Positions 30,076 to 40,099 of a DNA stretch of 64,000 bases are shown in pieces; position 1 is the stretch's first letter; the number at the start of each line of letters is the position of its first letter. The stretch is from Paramoeba atlantica (taxonomy: Eukaryota > Discosea): contig CDRNVI010000052.1 in assembly GCA_977017575.1 (NCBI GenBank), positions 62,001 through 126,000 of the forward strand. Reading direction: 5' to 3'. The notes below the pieces were generated by a model. That model had not been told where the DNA came from. It saw nothing but the letters and a program-made list of their open reading frames with translations, and did not search any database. A program made the position numbers and the translations under genes.

Positions 30076-30460
30076 ACTACATACCAACCGATTTGATGGT
30101 ACTGTAAATATTTCTCATCTGCCACCTAACTTGCGGGATTTAGACATTCATGGCAATAATTTTTCTGGTAAGCTCGACATCACACGGTTGCCACGAAAGA
30201 TGACTTACGTAAATTTCTCGCACAATCGATTCACAGGCCCGCTTCACCTACATCAACTGCCCACATCACTTTTAGTGCTTGACGCAAAAAATAATCTATT
30301 CTCTGGGTTAGTGAAGTTTGACGGTCTTCCTGTTTCATTGCGCTCGTTAAGCCTAGAAAACAATAAGAAGCTTTCCGGTGAATTTAACAAGTCTGATCTT
30401 TCGGAGGATTATAATTTTATTAGTGTAGGTGGTACTGGGATTATAGAATTGGGTCGCTAA
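30076..30460 (+). pseudogene. LRR protein gene, 3' half, split by retrotransposon
   Basis: Continuation of the gene interrupted at 25053. The first codons (from the split codon at 30076) encode LHTNRFDGTVNISHLPPNL and four to five further repeats, ending GIIELGR and TAA at 30458-30460. The ATG at 30062 lies in the inserted element and is not a native start. No C-terminal membrane anchor is visible. Confidence 0.75.
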
Positions 30461-30758
30461 GTAGTTATTGTATTCCTCTATTTAAGATTTTTTTGATATC
30501 GGGTCGTTTTATTTCGGATCTCAGAACCTTCGCAACTTGACCTCCTATTCACTGTACGAGTATTTCCTCTATTTAAGGGTCAAAATGTCTAAAATATGTA
30601 CCTAAAGTAGTCAGACAGTAAGTTTGTCGCAAATACACGAGTAATAAAATTAGTCCTGAGGTTGAAAGTTATGTCAAGGCACAGGCGCGATCATTATTTT
30701 AATTAATACATACCACTCTTAGGCTTCTCTTGTGAGTAATGAATAACTTTTATTCCTA

Positions 30759-31151
30759 ATGCACTTTAATCCATATGGTGGTTGGTCTCAACAACCTTCT
30801 GGTGGATCCAACAAGCCCCCACGGTCTCGGTCAGGTGTACCACCCCCGTACTCCAGCACTCGTGCTGCACAGACTCCCTTTCGAAAATCTTCCAACGTTG
30901 CGGATTTACACTCTTCTGAATTAGAACATCTTGAGCGATATTGTGAAAAAAGGCTTCTCAGCAATACGTGGAAAGTTGAAATGCAAGAATGGGTAAGGGA
31001 TCGAGTCACTGAGCGTCTCTCTGAAGGCAAACCGATTATAGAAGACGAGCTTGTCGAGGAACTGATGCCCATAGCACGTAGTCGAGTCCCTCCAGAAATT
31101 GTTAATGATGTTTTGGGGCGAATTCAGCTTCATACCCGCGGTAACTCGTAG
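30759..31151 (+). CDS. ENY2: ENY2/Sus1-like transcription and mRNA export factor
   Basis: Small helical protein shared by the SAGA deubiquitinase module and the TREX-2 export complex. A 50-residue Gly/Ser/Pro-rich N-terminus precedes the ENY2 fold: LERYCEKRLLSNTWKVEMQEWVRD, IIEDELVEELMPIARSRVPPEIVNDVLGRIQ, which matches the spacing of the five helices, including the GW/TW turn and the ArgxxVP motif. At 130 residues it is a little longer than human ENY2 (101). A role with SUB2 in mRNA export is expected from the family, not from position. Confidence 0.8.
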   Translation: MHFNPYGGWSQQPSGGSNKPPRSRSGVPPPYSSTRAAQTPFRKSSNVADLHSSELEHLERYCEKRLLSNTWKVEMQEWVRDRVTERLSEGKPIIEDELVEELMPIARSRVPPEIVNDVLGRIQLHTRGNS

Positions 31152-31589
31152 GAAGAGTATTAAATCCGGGGATCTTGTATATTAATCTTAACCGTTTTTC
31201 TAAATCCAAAAAACGACCGATCAATTTCTCTAAATTTTATTTCTTACGATGAATCAAGAAACAACTAAGAAGAAACGAAAGCACTGCAGGCATTTTTTTC
31301 ACAAGGTTGTATAACTGGAAACTCATTTGAACCAAGAAAAATAATTAAAAATAAAATGTAAAATTTAGAGATTTTCCACGTTTATTTATTAAACGTCTAA
31401 ATTTGTAAATTTTATTGTCGCATACCGCTTCTTGTGGGATCATTCGTTCATGCAAACAGGTCAGAGGGAAGACTAACGTATAGAGAGGTCATGATTCAAA
31501 CAAGGAAGAGTGGGAGATGAATTTCATTGCAAACTTTGCGCATGCTGAATCTCAATGGTTACTTTGTAAGTGACCAAAATTGATAGTTC
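31152..31589. other. AT-rich spacer, no gene seen
   Basis: Contains two opposed copies of TCTCTAAATTTTA / TAAAATTTAGAGA (about 31217-31372), a possible long hairpin, but no reading frame of note. Confidence 0.45.
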
Positions 31590-34500
31590 ATGCACGTCAA
31601 AGTAACTAACCACATCACTTATTTAGCGCGACGTAGCTACACTACCGCTGAAAACGCTTCTGCTAGAACATCGCTTGTCTTTGTCGAGCCTCCTGACCGC
31701 GAGACACGCCTTCTCAGTGCGATACGTGGCCAGTGGTCGAGTCTATCATGGGACGATGGATTGAAGGTGATAAAACATCTTTCCCTAATCAATCTTTCTC
31801 GTAGCATCTTGCTTCACGCCTGGTCTGAGAAAAGGTCGTGGCTTGAGGTTCTTAGAGCATTTTCTGCCGCGAACGACCATCTAGTGACAGCGCCCCTACT
31901 ATCGCACTTGGGTCTCTTAATAGCCCGGAAAGCTCCGCTGTCCTTTCTTATGCACTTGTGCGCAACTGATAAAATTCTTAAAAGTAATAACGGTGCTTCT
32001 GTTTGTGTTACTACTAGGTGTGGTTTCCAAGTCAATTTTTGTCTAGAGCGAAGACTCCAAAGCTGTCCACACCTCTTGTTAGAAATGGTATCAGTCCGGT
32101 ACTTGAGGCTTAAGGACGTAAGGTGCAAAGAGCTGACGAATACAGCAAGACCAGAACTTGATCTTCTCGATCAATCATGTGCCATGGTGAATAACATGGA
32201 CTTTTTTGAACAACCGAAATCCCTCTCAATCGCTATTCAACTTCTATTAGAACATCGCTTCTTGTGGGTAAAAGGGATACAAATGGCGTCTGATAATCGG
32301 ACCCCCGAACGAAGCGCCTTAGCATGTACAAAAGTTCCTTCCTCACTGTGGCTTGCCGCAATGAAAATATTTGGACCCTTTCCTGGATTCCTTGCTACTT
32401 CGTGGAATACTTGTCTGAATTTCCTTTTAAAGAACCATAATTTTATCCGTGCGTTACGCGCTACACGATGCAGCGTTGATGAAACTTCCAAGGATATAAA
32501 GCACGTTGAACATGATTCTGAAAACAGTATGCTATCGAATTCTACAACAGGAATTAGTTTTCTTATGAAACGTATAGCGATTCATGTTGTCACATCGCAC
32601 AATCGTTTGCCTACACGCAGCTATTGGGATAAATCACTAGGTTGGGTCCTTCAAAACATTCCTGGATGCGTACCAGAGTCGCCCACCTATTTTTCTTTTT
32701 CCGATGCCAATTTCCTGCTCAAAACTTGGCCAGACCTTGTAAAAGGCATAACTTTAGAGCTATCTAAAAAATCATTTTGGCTTTCGGCTCTTGCCCCTCT
32801 GAGCGTCTCCCTTTGTCAAAGTGCTCGTTGGGATGTTCTTCTTCGTACTTTAGCCAACCACCACCTTTTGTATGGACGAAGAACGGAAGCTTGGGTAGCC
32901 TTTGGAAATGATATTGAGGCGAAGGACCCTACAAACATAGAAATTACAAAGTCACCTCAAGAACAAGTTCAGCATGACAAATGGCTTCGGAGCTTGGCTC
33001 AGGTTTCCTTGCAAGCTTTAAAACTATCTTTGACACGAGGAAAGCACATCACAGACGCGTTATTGATTCCTCAGTGCGCACTTTTTTTGCTACGTTCTTG
33101 TCGCAAACAGTCAATATATTGGATGCCTCATTTACTTGAAGGAATGTTTCCTTTAATACTTAACAGTCATTGGAAGTTTGTTTTGCGTTTTATGTCCGGT
33201 GCAAACATACCGAAACCTGTTCATCTCTCTGCGTCGCGTGTATTGGCAAAAACATGTCTCCGCCACGGACAATGGTTTGTTGCCGCGCAACTTGTGCTAC
33301 ATAAAAATCATTTCACCGCTGCAGAGCAACTTAAGAATTATCCGCAGCAACGAACTTTAGACACAGAAGATCACCCTCTTTGTGTCTTGCTTAATCAAAT
33401 TTCATCACCAGAGCGAATAGGGTTCACGGAACAGCACATTTTGCGTTCCACTGGAGGGCAACTTCTGGAACATTGGTTCAAATATCGGTCGAATCCTCGT
33501 CGATGGCACGAATCCTTGGAAATTGTAGGCACGTGGCTGAAAAAGTTATCGGCCCCTCCACCGTTTCTTCCTCGATCTGTAATTCAATGGATGATGATTC
33601 ACCTTCCTCAAACGTTCACATTTATTAAATTACTTGATGTGGCTGCAGACAAGAATCATCGCCTATGGTACAAAGTAAGGAGACTTTTACACCACCCTAC
33701 TTTATGGAAACCCGCAGTAGAAGTCATTTTGGCGCAAGAAAAGCTGGAAGAAGAAAAGCGAAAAAGTATATACAAAGAGGAGCCGAAAGACATGTTCTTT
33801 GACGCAGATTTATTAACTGATATTTGTCGTCTTGAATACAATGAGCTAAGTTACTTAGTTTGTGAAAAGCTTATCAGATATCTTCCACCACATCCTCTTA
33901 CTACCACAACGCAGATTGCTGACTTGCTTTTGGCTATAATACAACATGCAGCAAGAGCTCCGAAGTTCCCTTGCTTGGGACAGAAAGCGCTACACCTCTC
34001 GTTGGAATATTTTCCTTCCTGTTTTCCTTTTGTATGTCCCCCCTATGTTAATCAAGCATTGGAAGTAATGGTACAGGCACTGGGGTGGAGATCAGTCGAA
34101 AAAGCCATTAAAAAAATGGAACATGCTTCTGACTCACCTCGTGTCTCTGAATCTGGGGGGCACAGTATCCCGGTTCCAGCACCAGTGGAGTGCCACAAAT
34201 CGGGTGAAACGGTGTATCTGAGGAGGAAGACACTAAACACTTCGTGGGAATTTGCAGTGAAAGTATTTTTAGGTAAGCTCAAGGAATCAAAGGAAAACAT
34301 ACACAATCAAATCTTCGACCAAATATTTCGCGATTTAATTCAGGCAGAAAATCTTCCCGCGCGATTCTGCTTTTTGGCGTTGATGGTTCACTTTAAGATT
34401 ACCAGGAAGCTTCATGAGGGAATTCTTACAGAAGTTATTCTTTCAACAATGAATGTCTCAAGTCCTGACGAATTACAACAATGTAGTCATATCCTGGAGA

Positions 34501-35309
34501 AAATGAGTCGGGCTGTCGTGGATCAACAAACACTGGTTCGCATAAAAACTGTTCTAGAAACCATGGGGTCTCATTCCTGTGCAGAAAATGTCTTAGAAAG
34601 CAAGGAGGAATCCAAGAGTTTTCTTTCTAAACCACCAAGTGCACATTCACTTATTGATTCCACCTCTTCCGAAGTCGGCATGAAGACTGACTCTCCCTTT
34701 CGGCGTCCTCGACGACCACGATACCTCTCACCTGAGATAATTCGTGATTTGCGGTACGTTGCAAAATCTGACTCTCAAACAGCAGAGGGCTGGGCCAAAC
34801 CTGATGAAGAGCACGGTGCAACTGTGGCCCAGTGGCTGCGGGGCTTTCCTGTGGATCGTAAGGCAGTAACCACCGACGACATTTCCCGTCTCCACCATGA
34901 GTTGATTCATCGCACAGAGGTCTCCACAGCGTTATACGCTAAGCACAACGTGGATGCACTTCACTTAGTTCACTGTCTCTGCGACGATGGATCAGGCAGG
35001 TTTGCGCATAAAAATCGCATGGCTATCTTTCGTCCTCAGTACGGCAGCTCTGCGGCCTCCAACAAGCCCGCAAGGTCAGTCATACCTTCTCCCGAGCCTT
35101 CAACTACAAGAGCCCTCGAAGTGCTTTGCCGTAATGTGATTGGACGGGACGGCACCGTTCCGGGTCCAAGGCAGCAAGCTGCACTATTGGGTGCCCAGTT
35201 GCGTGGGCAGATTACCTGGATAACGGCACTGCGCTACGCCTGTGGTGGGGACGTCGCGGCCTGGCGACGGGCCTTTAACCGAGCTCAACTAGGTGTTTGG
35301 AATAGCTAA
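31590..35309 (+). CDS. Large helical protein, probably mitochondrial, unrecognised
   Basis: 1239 residues. The N-terminus (MHVKVTNHITYLARRSYTTAEN) has Arg, Ser and Thr with no acids up to position 20 and a typical RRSY cleavage context, suggesting mitochondrial import. The body is composed of repeating helical segments with recurring W and AL pairs (SWDDGLKVIKHLS, SWLEVLRAFSAAND, SSLWLAAMKIFGPF), reminiscent of the degenerate PPR-like helical repeats common in kinetoplastid mitochondrial RNA proteins, but I cannot assign one. The last 200 residues hold a more compact, conserved-looking part (SPEIIRDLRYVAK...). No membrane segments. Earlier ATG codons are absent within ~60 bases upstream. Confidence 0.7.
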   Translation: MHVKVTNHITYLARRSYTTAENASARTSLVFVEPPDRETRLLSAIRGQWSSLSWDDGLKVIKHLSLINLSRSILLHAWSEKRSWLEVLRAFSAANDHLVTAPLLSHLGLLIARKAPLSFLMHLCATDKILKSNNGASVCVTTRCGFQVNFCLERRLQSCPHLLLEMVSVRYLRLKDVRCKELTNTARPELDLLDQSCAMVNNMDFFEQPKSLSIAIQLLLEHRFLWVKGIQMASDNRTPERSALACTKVPSSLWLAAMKIFGPFPGFLATSWNTCLNFLLKNHNFIRALRATRCSVDETSKDIKHVEHDSENSMLSNSTTGISFLMKRIAIHVVTSHNRLPTRSYWDKSLGWVLQNIPGCVPESPTYFSFSDANFLLKTWPDLVKGITLELSKKSFWLSALAPLSVSLCQSARWDVLLRTLANHHLLYGRRTEAWVAFGNDIEAKDPTNIEITKSPQEQVQHDKWLRSLAQVSLQALKLSLTRGKHITDALLIPQCALFLLRSCRKQSIYWMPHLLEGMFPLILNSHWKFVLRFMSGANIPKPVHLSASRVLAKTCLRHGQWFVAAQLVLHKNHFTAAEQLKNYPQQRTLDTEDHPLCVLLNQISSPERIGFTEQHILRSTGGQLLEHWFKYRSNPRRWHESLEIVGTWLKKLSAPPPFLPRSVIQWMMIHLPQTFTFIKLLDVAADKNHRLWYKVRRLLHHPTLWKPAVEVILAQEKLEEEKRKSIYKEEPKDMFFDADLLTDICRLEYNELSYLVCEKLIRYLPPHPLTTTTQIADLLLAIIQHAARAPKFPCLGQKALHLSLEYFPSCFPFVCPPYVNQALEVMVQALGWRSVEKAIKKMEHASDSPRVSESGGHSIPVPAPVECHKSGETVYLRRKTLNTSWEFAVKVFLGKLKESKENIHNQIFDQIFRDLIQAENLPARFCFLALMVHFKITRKLHEGILTEVILSTMNVSSPDELQQCSHILEKMSRAVVDQQTLVRIKTVLETMGSHSCAENVLESKEESKSFLSKPPSAHSLIDSTSSEVGMKTDSPFRRPRRPRYLSPEIIRDLRYVAKSDSQTAEGWAKPDEEHGATVAQWLRGFPVDRKAVTTDDISRLHHELIHRTEVSTALYAKHNVDALHLVHCLCDDGSGRFAHKNRMAIFRPQYGSSAASNKPARSVIPSPEPSTTRALEVLCRNVIGRDGTVPGPRQQAALLGAQLRGQITWITALRYACGGDVAAWRRAFNRAQLGVWNS

Positions 35310-35862
35310 GACTGGTACCGCCGCGGGGTTAGGGGCTAGATTTCGTTGGGCTATAAATAAAAAAAATAGCTAAACGTCACACTCCTGTTTTTCGTACTAC
35401 TATAGATCCCCCCAGTAAGATGTCCCCCAGTAGGAGAGATTTGGTCCTTTTTGTGCTGACCCCCAGTAAGAGAGATCCGCGCTTTTGTTTTCTACAGTTC
35501 CCACCGCCCACACTTTTGTTTTCCAGAAATTTTCTTTCATCAGGCAAACCGCAGATGTTTTAGTGCATGTACGTTGGGCTTCGCAAATTGTTTCCCACTA
35601 ACAACGCCGCGTATGGCTCGGGCCATCGACATACCACCCCGTCCGGCTTCGCAAATTATTTCCCGCTAACAACGCAGCGTATGGCTCTCCTCTTTACTGA
35701 GTCTTCTTTTTCCCATGTAAAATTGTAGAACTTCGGCCACTCGTGCGCCATAGAAAACACTTGTGGAAGAAAACAACTTTTCTTGTCAAAAAATTGCTAT
35801 TTTTAAATACTGATTTTAAATACCGCGCGTATCCCGAATGGTAAAATAATATTGTAAGATAT
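35310..35862. other. Non-coding region with 66-bp tandem repeat
   Basis: CCCCCAGTAAGA-type short repeats (35408-35475) and a twice-repeated 66-bp unit (35576-35620 and 35642-35686, sharing GGCTTCGCAAATT and CAACGC.GCGTATGGCTC). No gene. Confidence 0.55.
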
Positions 35863-36930
35863 TGCGGCGGTTGTAAAACTACCGCTCTACCCTCGATTAT
35901 TGAAAACAAAGTGAACAAAAACAGTGAAAATATTAAGAGGAACACAGTAATATAATAGAAGAAAATTGAGAAAATTTAATTGATTAATTTAAATAATTGA
36001 GAAAATTGAGGGAGATACTACTCCCTCGCTACCGTAGGTTAATTCGTCGTGCCCGATTTGTGGACCGATTTCGTTTCAGGTGAGTTTTCGGAAAAAATGT
36101 TTACAAAGACGTATGAATCGAATTTAGTGACAGGATTACTAGTTTTTCAACAATTCCGATGGGTATCCCCTGCCCCCCCACTCCCCACCAGGGTGATCAT
36201 AGCAATTTTTGAAATTTTGAAAAAAAAACTGAAAAATTATGGGTGAAAGTCAAAAAATATATTTTTCCCAAATCAACTCCTAGACCGTTTTTTGAGAGTT
36301 TGGGGCCTGATATACCTGTATACGGTTTGGTTTCATTCGATATTTCTCCACCCTGTTCCGGTAATACACCTACAAAGGCCAAACTTTACCTGGAAGTGTG
36401 TGACACGCAAGGCCTTAGAGGAAGGAGGAGGCGCAAGGCAAAAAGGCAGAAGGCGGAGTCTTCTGTATTTTTGCCGCGGCGACGACGACTTCCTCGCGTG
36501 GGAAGCTGTAACGCGCCCTAGGGAGCATGTTCGGATGGCTATGTAATCCAGGATAAAGTGGACGAGGAAGATACTAATGGCACCTTTGAAAAACCACCTC
36601 GAAACTGGAACGGTATCTCCCGGTTTGTAGAGCATTCTGATGTGGCAAAAGGGCCTTTAACGGGTGATACCGTTCTAATTTCGAGGTGGTTTTCCAAAGG
36701 TGCTTTTAGTATCTCCTTCGTCCACTTTAGCCTGGTTATATTACTGTATTCCTGTTTATATTTTCACTGTTTTTGTTCACTTTTTTTCAATAATCGAGGG
36801 TAGAGCGGTAGTTATACAACCACTGCAATTTTTCTTCTATTATATTACTGTGTTCCTTTTTATATTTTCACTGTTTTTCTTCACTTTGTTTTGCAATAAT
36901 CGAGGGTAGAGCGGTAGTTATACAACCACT
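35863..36930. repeat. Cluster of inverted and tandem repeats, ~1.1 kb
   Basis: A ~100-bp unit containing CAATAATCGAGGGTAGAGCGGTAG occurs twice in tandem at 36738-36930 and once inverted at 35863-35966, so the block is bounded by inverted repeats and could be a mobile element. Within it a second inverted repeat (36549-36622 versus 36661-36735; arms ~70 bp with few mismatches, containing CCACCTCGAAA) forms a long hairpin. No coding frame. Confidence 0.65.
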
Positions 36931-37069
36931 ATCTTGGAGCCAACTATATCAGACGCAAATATCAGATTTAGTGCTCTGAGAGCTAAAGTACGCAAAAATG
37001 GCCCCATTTTCACCCAAAAATCGGCTATTTTTGGCTATAATCTTTCCGTTTTCTTCAGCTTTCCTGGCC

Positions 37070-37194
37070 AAATTTTCTTTTTTAGGCTCTTCGTTAAACG
37101 CGGTGGTAGTTTTCAACGCGAAGCGCGCAGCATGAGTGACTTCTAAGTGGAAAACGACCACCGCGTTTAACGAAGAGCCTAAAAAAGAAAATTT
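37070..37194. mobile_element. Foldback (hairpin) element, copy 2
   Basis: Arms of about 44 bp, from AAATTTTCTTTTTTAGGC to GTTTTC, pair with one mismatch. The ~30-base loop region contains GCGAAGCGCGCAGCAT, shared with copy 1 at 19238. No ORF. Sits 460 bases before NFS1. Confidence 0.8.
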
Positions 37195-37655
37195 CACGCC
37201 ATTAATCGTCTTCAGAGGGCGCGTTGCCTAGGATTCCTAATGAAGTTCAATCGGCACTTTCTCCCATCAGCCTTTTTCCTCAGTAATGCAAGCACTGACT
37301 TCCCAAAATAAGACGCGCAAACCTGATACAACCCAGGCAATCCATTTTAGCTGCAATTCCAATAAAACAGCGGATAAATTACAGATCTTTTCTCCCAAAA
37401 GAATTTAACCTCCTCCCTTATTTTCCTTAATAGAATGTACCAAAGAGGAAAAATTATGATCTTTATCATAGTTTTTCTTGTTTGGGGAACATTTTCATGT
37501 CTTTCATCCCAAAATCGGACCTCAACTCCCAATACCTTCTTTATCTCACAAAACCAAACACTGCTTTTTTTGAAAAGCAATTGTTTGAAAAAATTCATTT
37601 GAAAACATTTGTTTGTAAAAACACATTTCTTTGACCTCCCTTTTTTCTCTCCTCC
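37195..37655. other. Spacer upstream of NFS1
   Basis: No gene. Ends in the pyrimidine block CCTCCCTTTTTTCTCTCCTCC directly before the NFS1 ATG. Confidence 0.4.
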
Positions 37656-38951
37656 ATGACCTTCTCCCGCACCCTCCTCCGCGCCCTCCCCTCCTCCCTC
37701 CCCTCCTCCCTCCCCCTCCGCACCCCCCACCCCACCTCCACGCGCCACCTCTACTTCGACATGCAATCCACCACCCCCCTCGACCCCCGGGTCCTTGACG
37801 CCATGCTCCCCTACCTCACCGAGGCCTACGGTAACCCCCACAGCCGTACCCACAGCTACGGCTGGGAGGCCGAAGAAGCGGTCGAAAAATCCCGCTCCCA
37901 GGTCGCGTCTCTCCTCGGGGCCTCCCCGAAGGAAATCTTCTTCACCTCCGGGGCCACCGAGGCCAACAACATTGCGCTCAAAGGGGTGGCCCAGTTCTAC
38001 AAAGTCAAAAACAAGAACCACCTCGTGACGCTGCAGACCGAGCACAAGTGCGTGCTGGACTCCTGCCGCGCCCTGGAGCTCTCCGGGGGGTTCGAGGTGA
38101 GTTACCTCCCGGTGCAGCCCAACGGGCTGGTGGATTTAAAACTCCTTGAGGGCGCGCTACGGGAGAGCACCGCGCTGGTCTCGGTGATGACCGTGAACAA
38201 TGAGATCGGGGTGATTCAACCCGTGGAGGCCATTGGGGCGCTGTGCCGGGCGAGAGGGGTGTTCTTTCACACCGATGCGGCCCAGGCGGTGGGGAAGGTC
38301 CCCGTGGGGGTGGAGCGGATGCAGTGTGATCTGCTGTCGCTGTCCGGGCATAAGGTGTATGGACCGAAAGGGGTGGGGGCGTTGTATTTGAGAAGGCGAC
38401 CACGGGTACGGGTACGGTCACCGATCTCGGGAGGGGGACAGGAACGGGGGATACGGTCCGGGACGCTTCCTACGCCGTTGATTGTGGGGCTAGGGGCGGC
38501 GTGTGAGGTAGCGGCGCAGGAGATGGGAAGGGATAAGGACCATATTGAGGGACTGGCGTCGTATCTGTGGGAGGAGCTGCAGAAAAGGGTGCCGAAGGTT
38601 ACGTTGAATGGGGATGCGGTCTCAAGGTATTGGGGAAATGTGAATGTGAGTTTTGCCGGGGTCGAGGGGGAGAGTCTGTTGATGGGCCTGGGGAATGTCG
38701 CGATCTCGTCTGGTAGTGCGTGCACGAGTGCGTCGCTGGAGCCGAGTTATGTGTTGCGGGCACTGGGGATTTCCTCCGAGAATGCGCACACCTCGCTACG
38801 GTTTGGGATTGGCCGTTTTACTACGAAGGCGGAGGTTGATTTCGTGTTGGATAGGTGCACGGAGGAGGTTCGACGGTTGCGGTCGATGTCCCCGTTGTGG
38901 GACTTGATTGAGTCAGGGGTAGATTTGTCTGCCATCCAGTGGCGGAGGTAA
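37656..38951 (+). CDS. NFS1: Mitochondrial cysteine desulfurase
   Basis: PLP enzyme that takes sulfur from cysteine for iron-sulfur cluster assembly and tRNA thiolation; acts with ISD11 and ISCU in the mitochondrion. The 431-residue protein starts with an Arg/Ser/Leu presequence, then YFDMQSTTPLDPRVLDAM, GNPHSRTHSYGWEAEEAVE, the SGATEANN cofactor loop, TEHKCVLDSCR, HTDAAQAVGK, the PLP lysine in SLSGHKVYGPKG near 231, GGGQERGIRSGT and the catalytic cysteine in SSGSACTSASLEPSYVL near 354. The C-terminal SPLWDLIESGVDLSAIQW is characteristic of eukaryotic NFS1. A marked shift from C-rich to G-rich codons occurs near 38070. Confidence 0.96.
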   Translation: MTFSRTLLRALPSSLPSSLPLRTPHPTSTRHLYFDMQSTTPLDPRVLDAMLPYLTEAYGNPHSRTHSYGWEAEEAVEKSRSQVASLLGASPKEIFFTSGATEANNIALKGVAQFYKVKNKNHLVTLQTEHKCVLDSCRALELSGGFEVSYLPVQPNGLVDLKLLEGALRESTALVSVMTVNNEIGVIQPVEAIGALCRARGVFFHTDAAQAVGKVPVGVERMQCDLLSLSGHKVYGPKGVGALYLRRRPRVRVRSPISGGGQERGIRSGTLPTPLIVGLGAACEVAAQEMGRDKDHIEGLASYLWEELQKRVPKVTLNGDAVSRYWGNVNVSFAGVEGESLLMGLGNVAISSGSACTSASLEPSYVLRALGISSENAHTSLRFGIGRFTTKAEVDFVLDRCTEEVRRLRSMSPLWDLIESGVDLSAIQWRR

Positions 38952-39342
38952 AAAGGGGGAAAAGAGGACGTACATGTTGCTGGTTAGTTTTCTTTTTGGG
39001 CAAGTTTATTTTGGTTAAAACATTTTTTTTTCTGGAATTCTCTATGTACATACATAACGCACCATGTGTGATTTCTAGGCCGAACGATAATTTATCGTTC
39101 GGCCTAGAAATCTTCCTTCAAGGAAGATAGACCCTATTATCATAATAGGGTAAATGTTGGATTGTGTAGCAGTGAGAGCGCGGGATTGATAGTGATGTGT
39201 TATACTGATTTGTTATACAGATGTACGTTCGCGAGTTCTTCATTTGCATATCATGAAGACGTTATTTTTTATCTGCTTTCAACCAGTACGAGCTTCTTTG
39301 TTGCTTCCTATACCTGATCTCTCTTTTATTCCTCACTTTCTA
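38952..39342. other. Spacer with triple palindrome between NFS1 and procyclin-like copy 1
   Basis: Apart from the palindrome cluster listed separately, this is AT-rich DNA with no gene. A pyrimidine tract (TGATCTCTCTTTTATTCCTCACTTTCTAATG) leads into the next start codon. Confidence 0.45.
39071..39150. repeat. Three consecutive near-perfect palindromes
   Basis: Palindrome 1 (39071-39111) has 20-bp arms from ATTTCTAGGCCGAACGATAA with a single-base centre. Palindrome 2 (39110-39128) has 9-bp arms ATCTTCCTT / AAGGAAGAT. Palindrome 3 (39132-39150) has 9-bp arms CCCTATTAT / ATAATAGGG. Each has a one-base centre and they are almost touching. Confidence 0.85.
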
Positions 39343-39663
39343 ATGCGAGCCTTTTCTCTGCTCTCTCTCCTTGTCGTCGCCATGCTTGGCTTTCAGTCGA
39401 CTCGCGTCCAAGCGTTTGACAAATCCATTCGTCGTATCTTTGGGGGTTCCTCCACGGAGGAGACCAAGGAACCGGCTACCACAAAGCCCGAGCCCGAAAC
39501 AAAGCCCGAGCCCCCGAAAGAGAAACCCGCGGCACCCACCACGGAGCCCACAGAGGGTGACGGTGAGAAGTCGGCCGAGTCCTCCGCCCTCTCGATGCAA
39601 TGGGGAACGGCCAGCGCGCTGGCTAGCGTAGTTTCGCTCTCTTTGGTCATTCTGGCGGCGTAA
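39343..39663 (+). CDS. Procyclin-like GPI-anchored surface protein, copy 1
   Basis: A 106-residue protein with a clear signal peptide (MRAFSLLSLLVVAMLGFQSTRVQA, cleaved before FDKS), a short mature chain with a KPEPETKPEPPKEKP stretch rich in Pro, Glu and Lys, a small Ser/Ala patch (SAESS) suited as GPI attachment site, and a hydrophobic C-terminal tail ending VILAA. This is the architecture of trypanosome procyclins. The ATG at 39343 is chosen over the upstream in-frame ATG at 39244, because it gives a clean signal peptide and begins exactly where identity with copy 2 begins. Copy 2 is 8.7 kb downstream. Confidence 0.75.
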   Translation: MRAFSLLSLLVVAMLGFQSTRVQAFDKSIRRIFGGSSTEETKEPATTKPEPETKPEPPKEKPAAPTTEPTEGDGEKSAESSALSMQWGTASALASVVSLSLVILAA

Positions 39664-40099
39664 GTTATGCAAACTAGGAAAGGAATAGAAAATCTGGACG
39701 TCTGCTTCATACTGATTACTATAAAGAAGATAATATACTAAAATGATTCGGTCTTATTTGCAAAGCGATTTTAGCCATCTAAAAAAATCGGGTGCGCATA
39801 GTTTCCTGTTCTCTAGTGTAGTACATGAACATTAATTACCTTATTGTGCACGACCACACCTATTCTTTAATATCAATCAAGTTAATCAAATATATTTTTC
39901 GTATTTTGGTATAAGAATAAGAAAGAAATTCGGTTTTGTTTTTTAACGTAAACTTAGAATAGGAGCTTTGTTATTTACATTTGTATCATAATTAAAAATT
40001 CTCTTATTGATCATACCAACATCATTTTCATCTTTCCCATATAAAGACCTAACGCGCCGAGGGAAAATAAGGAATGGGGAAGAATTCGAAGAAAGAATA
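39664..40099. other. AT-rich spacer
   Basis: No gene or repeat recognised, apart from an in-frame ATG at 40007 that could extend the following LRR protein by 31 residues. Confidence 0.4.

Noticed and set aside
38005-38421. Minus-strand ORFs opposite NFS1
   Set aside because: Shadow of the GC-rich NFS1 coding region; NFS1 itself is unambiguous on the + strand.
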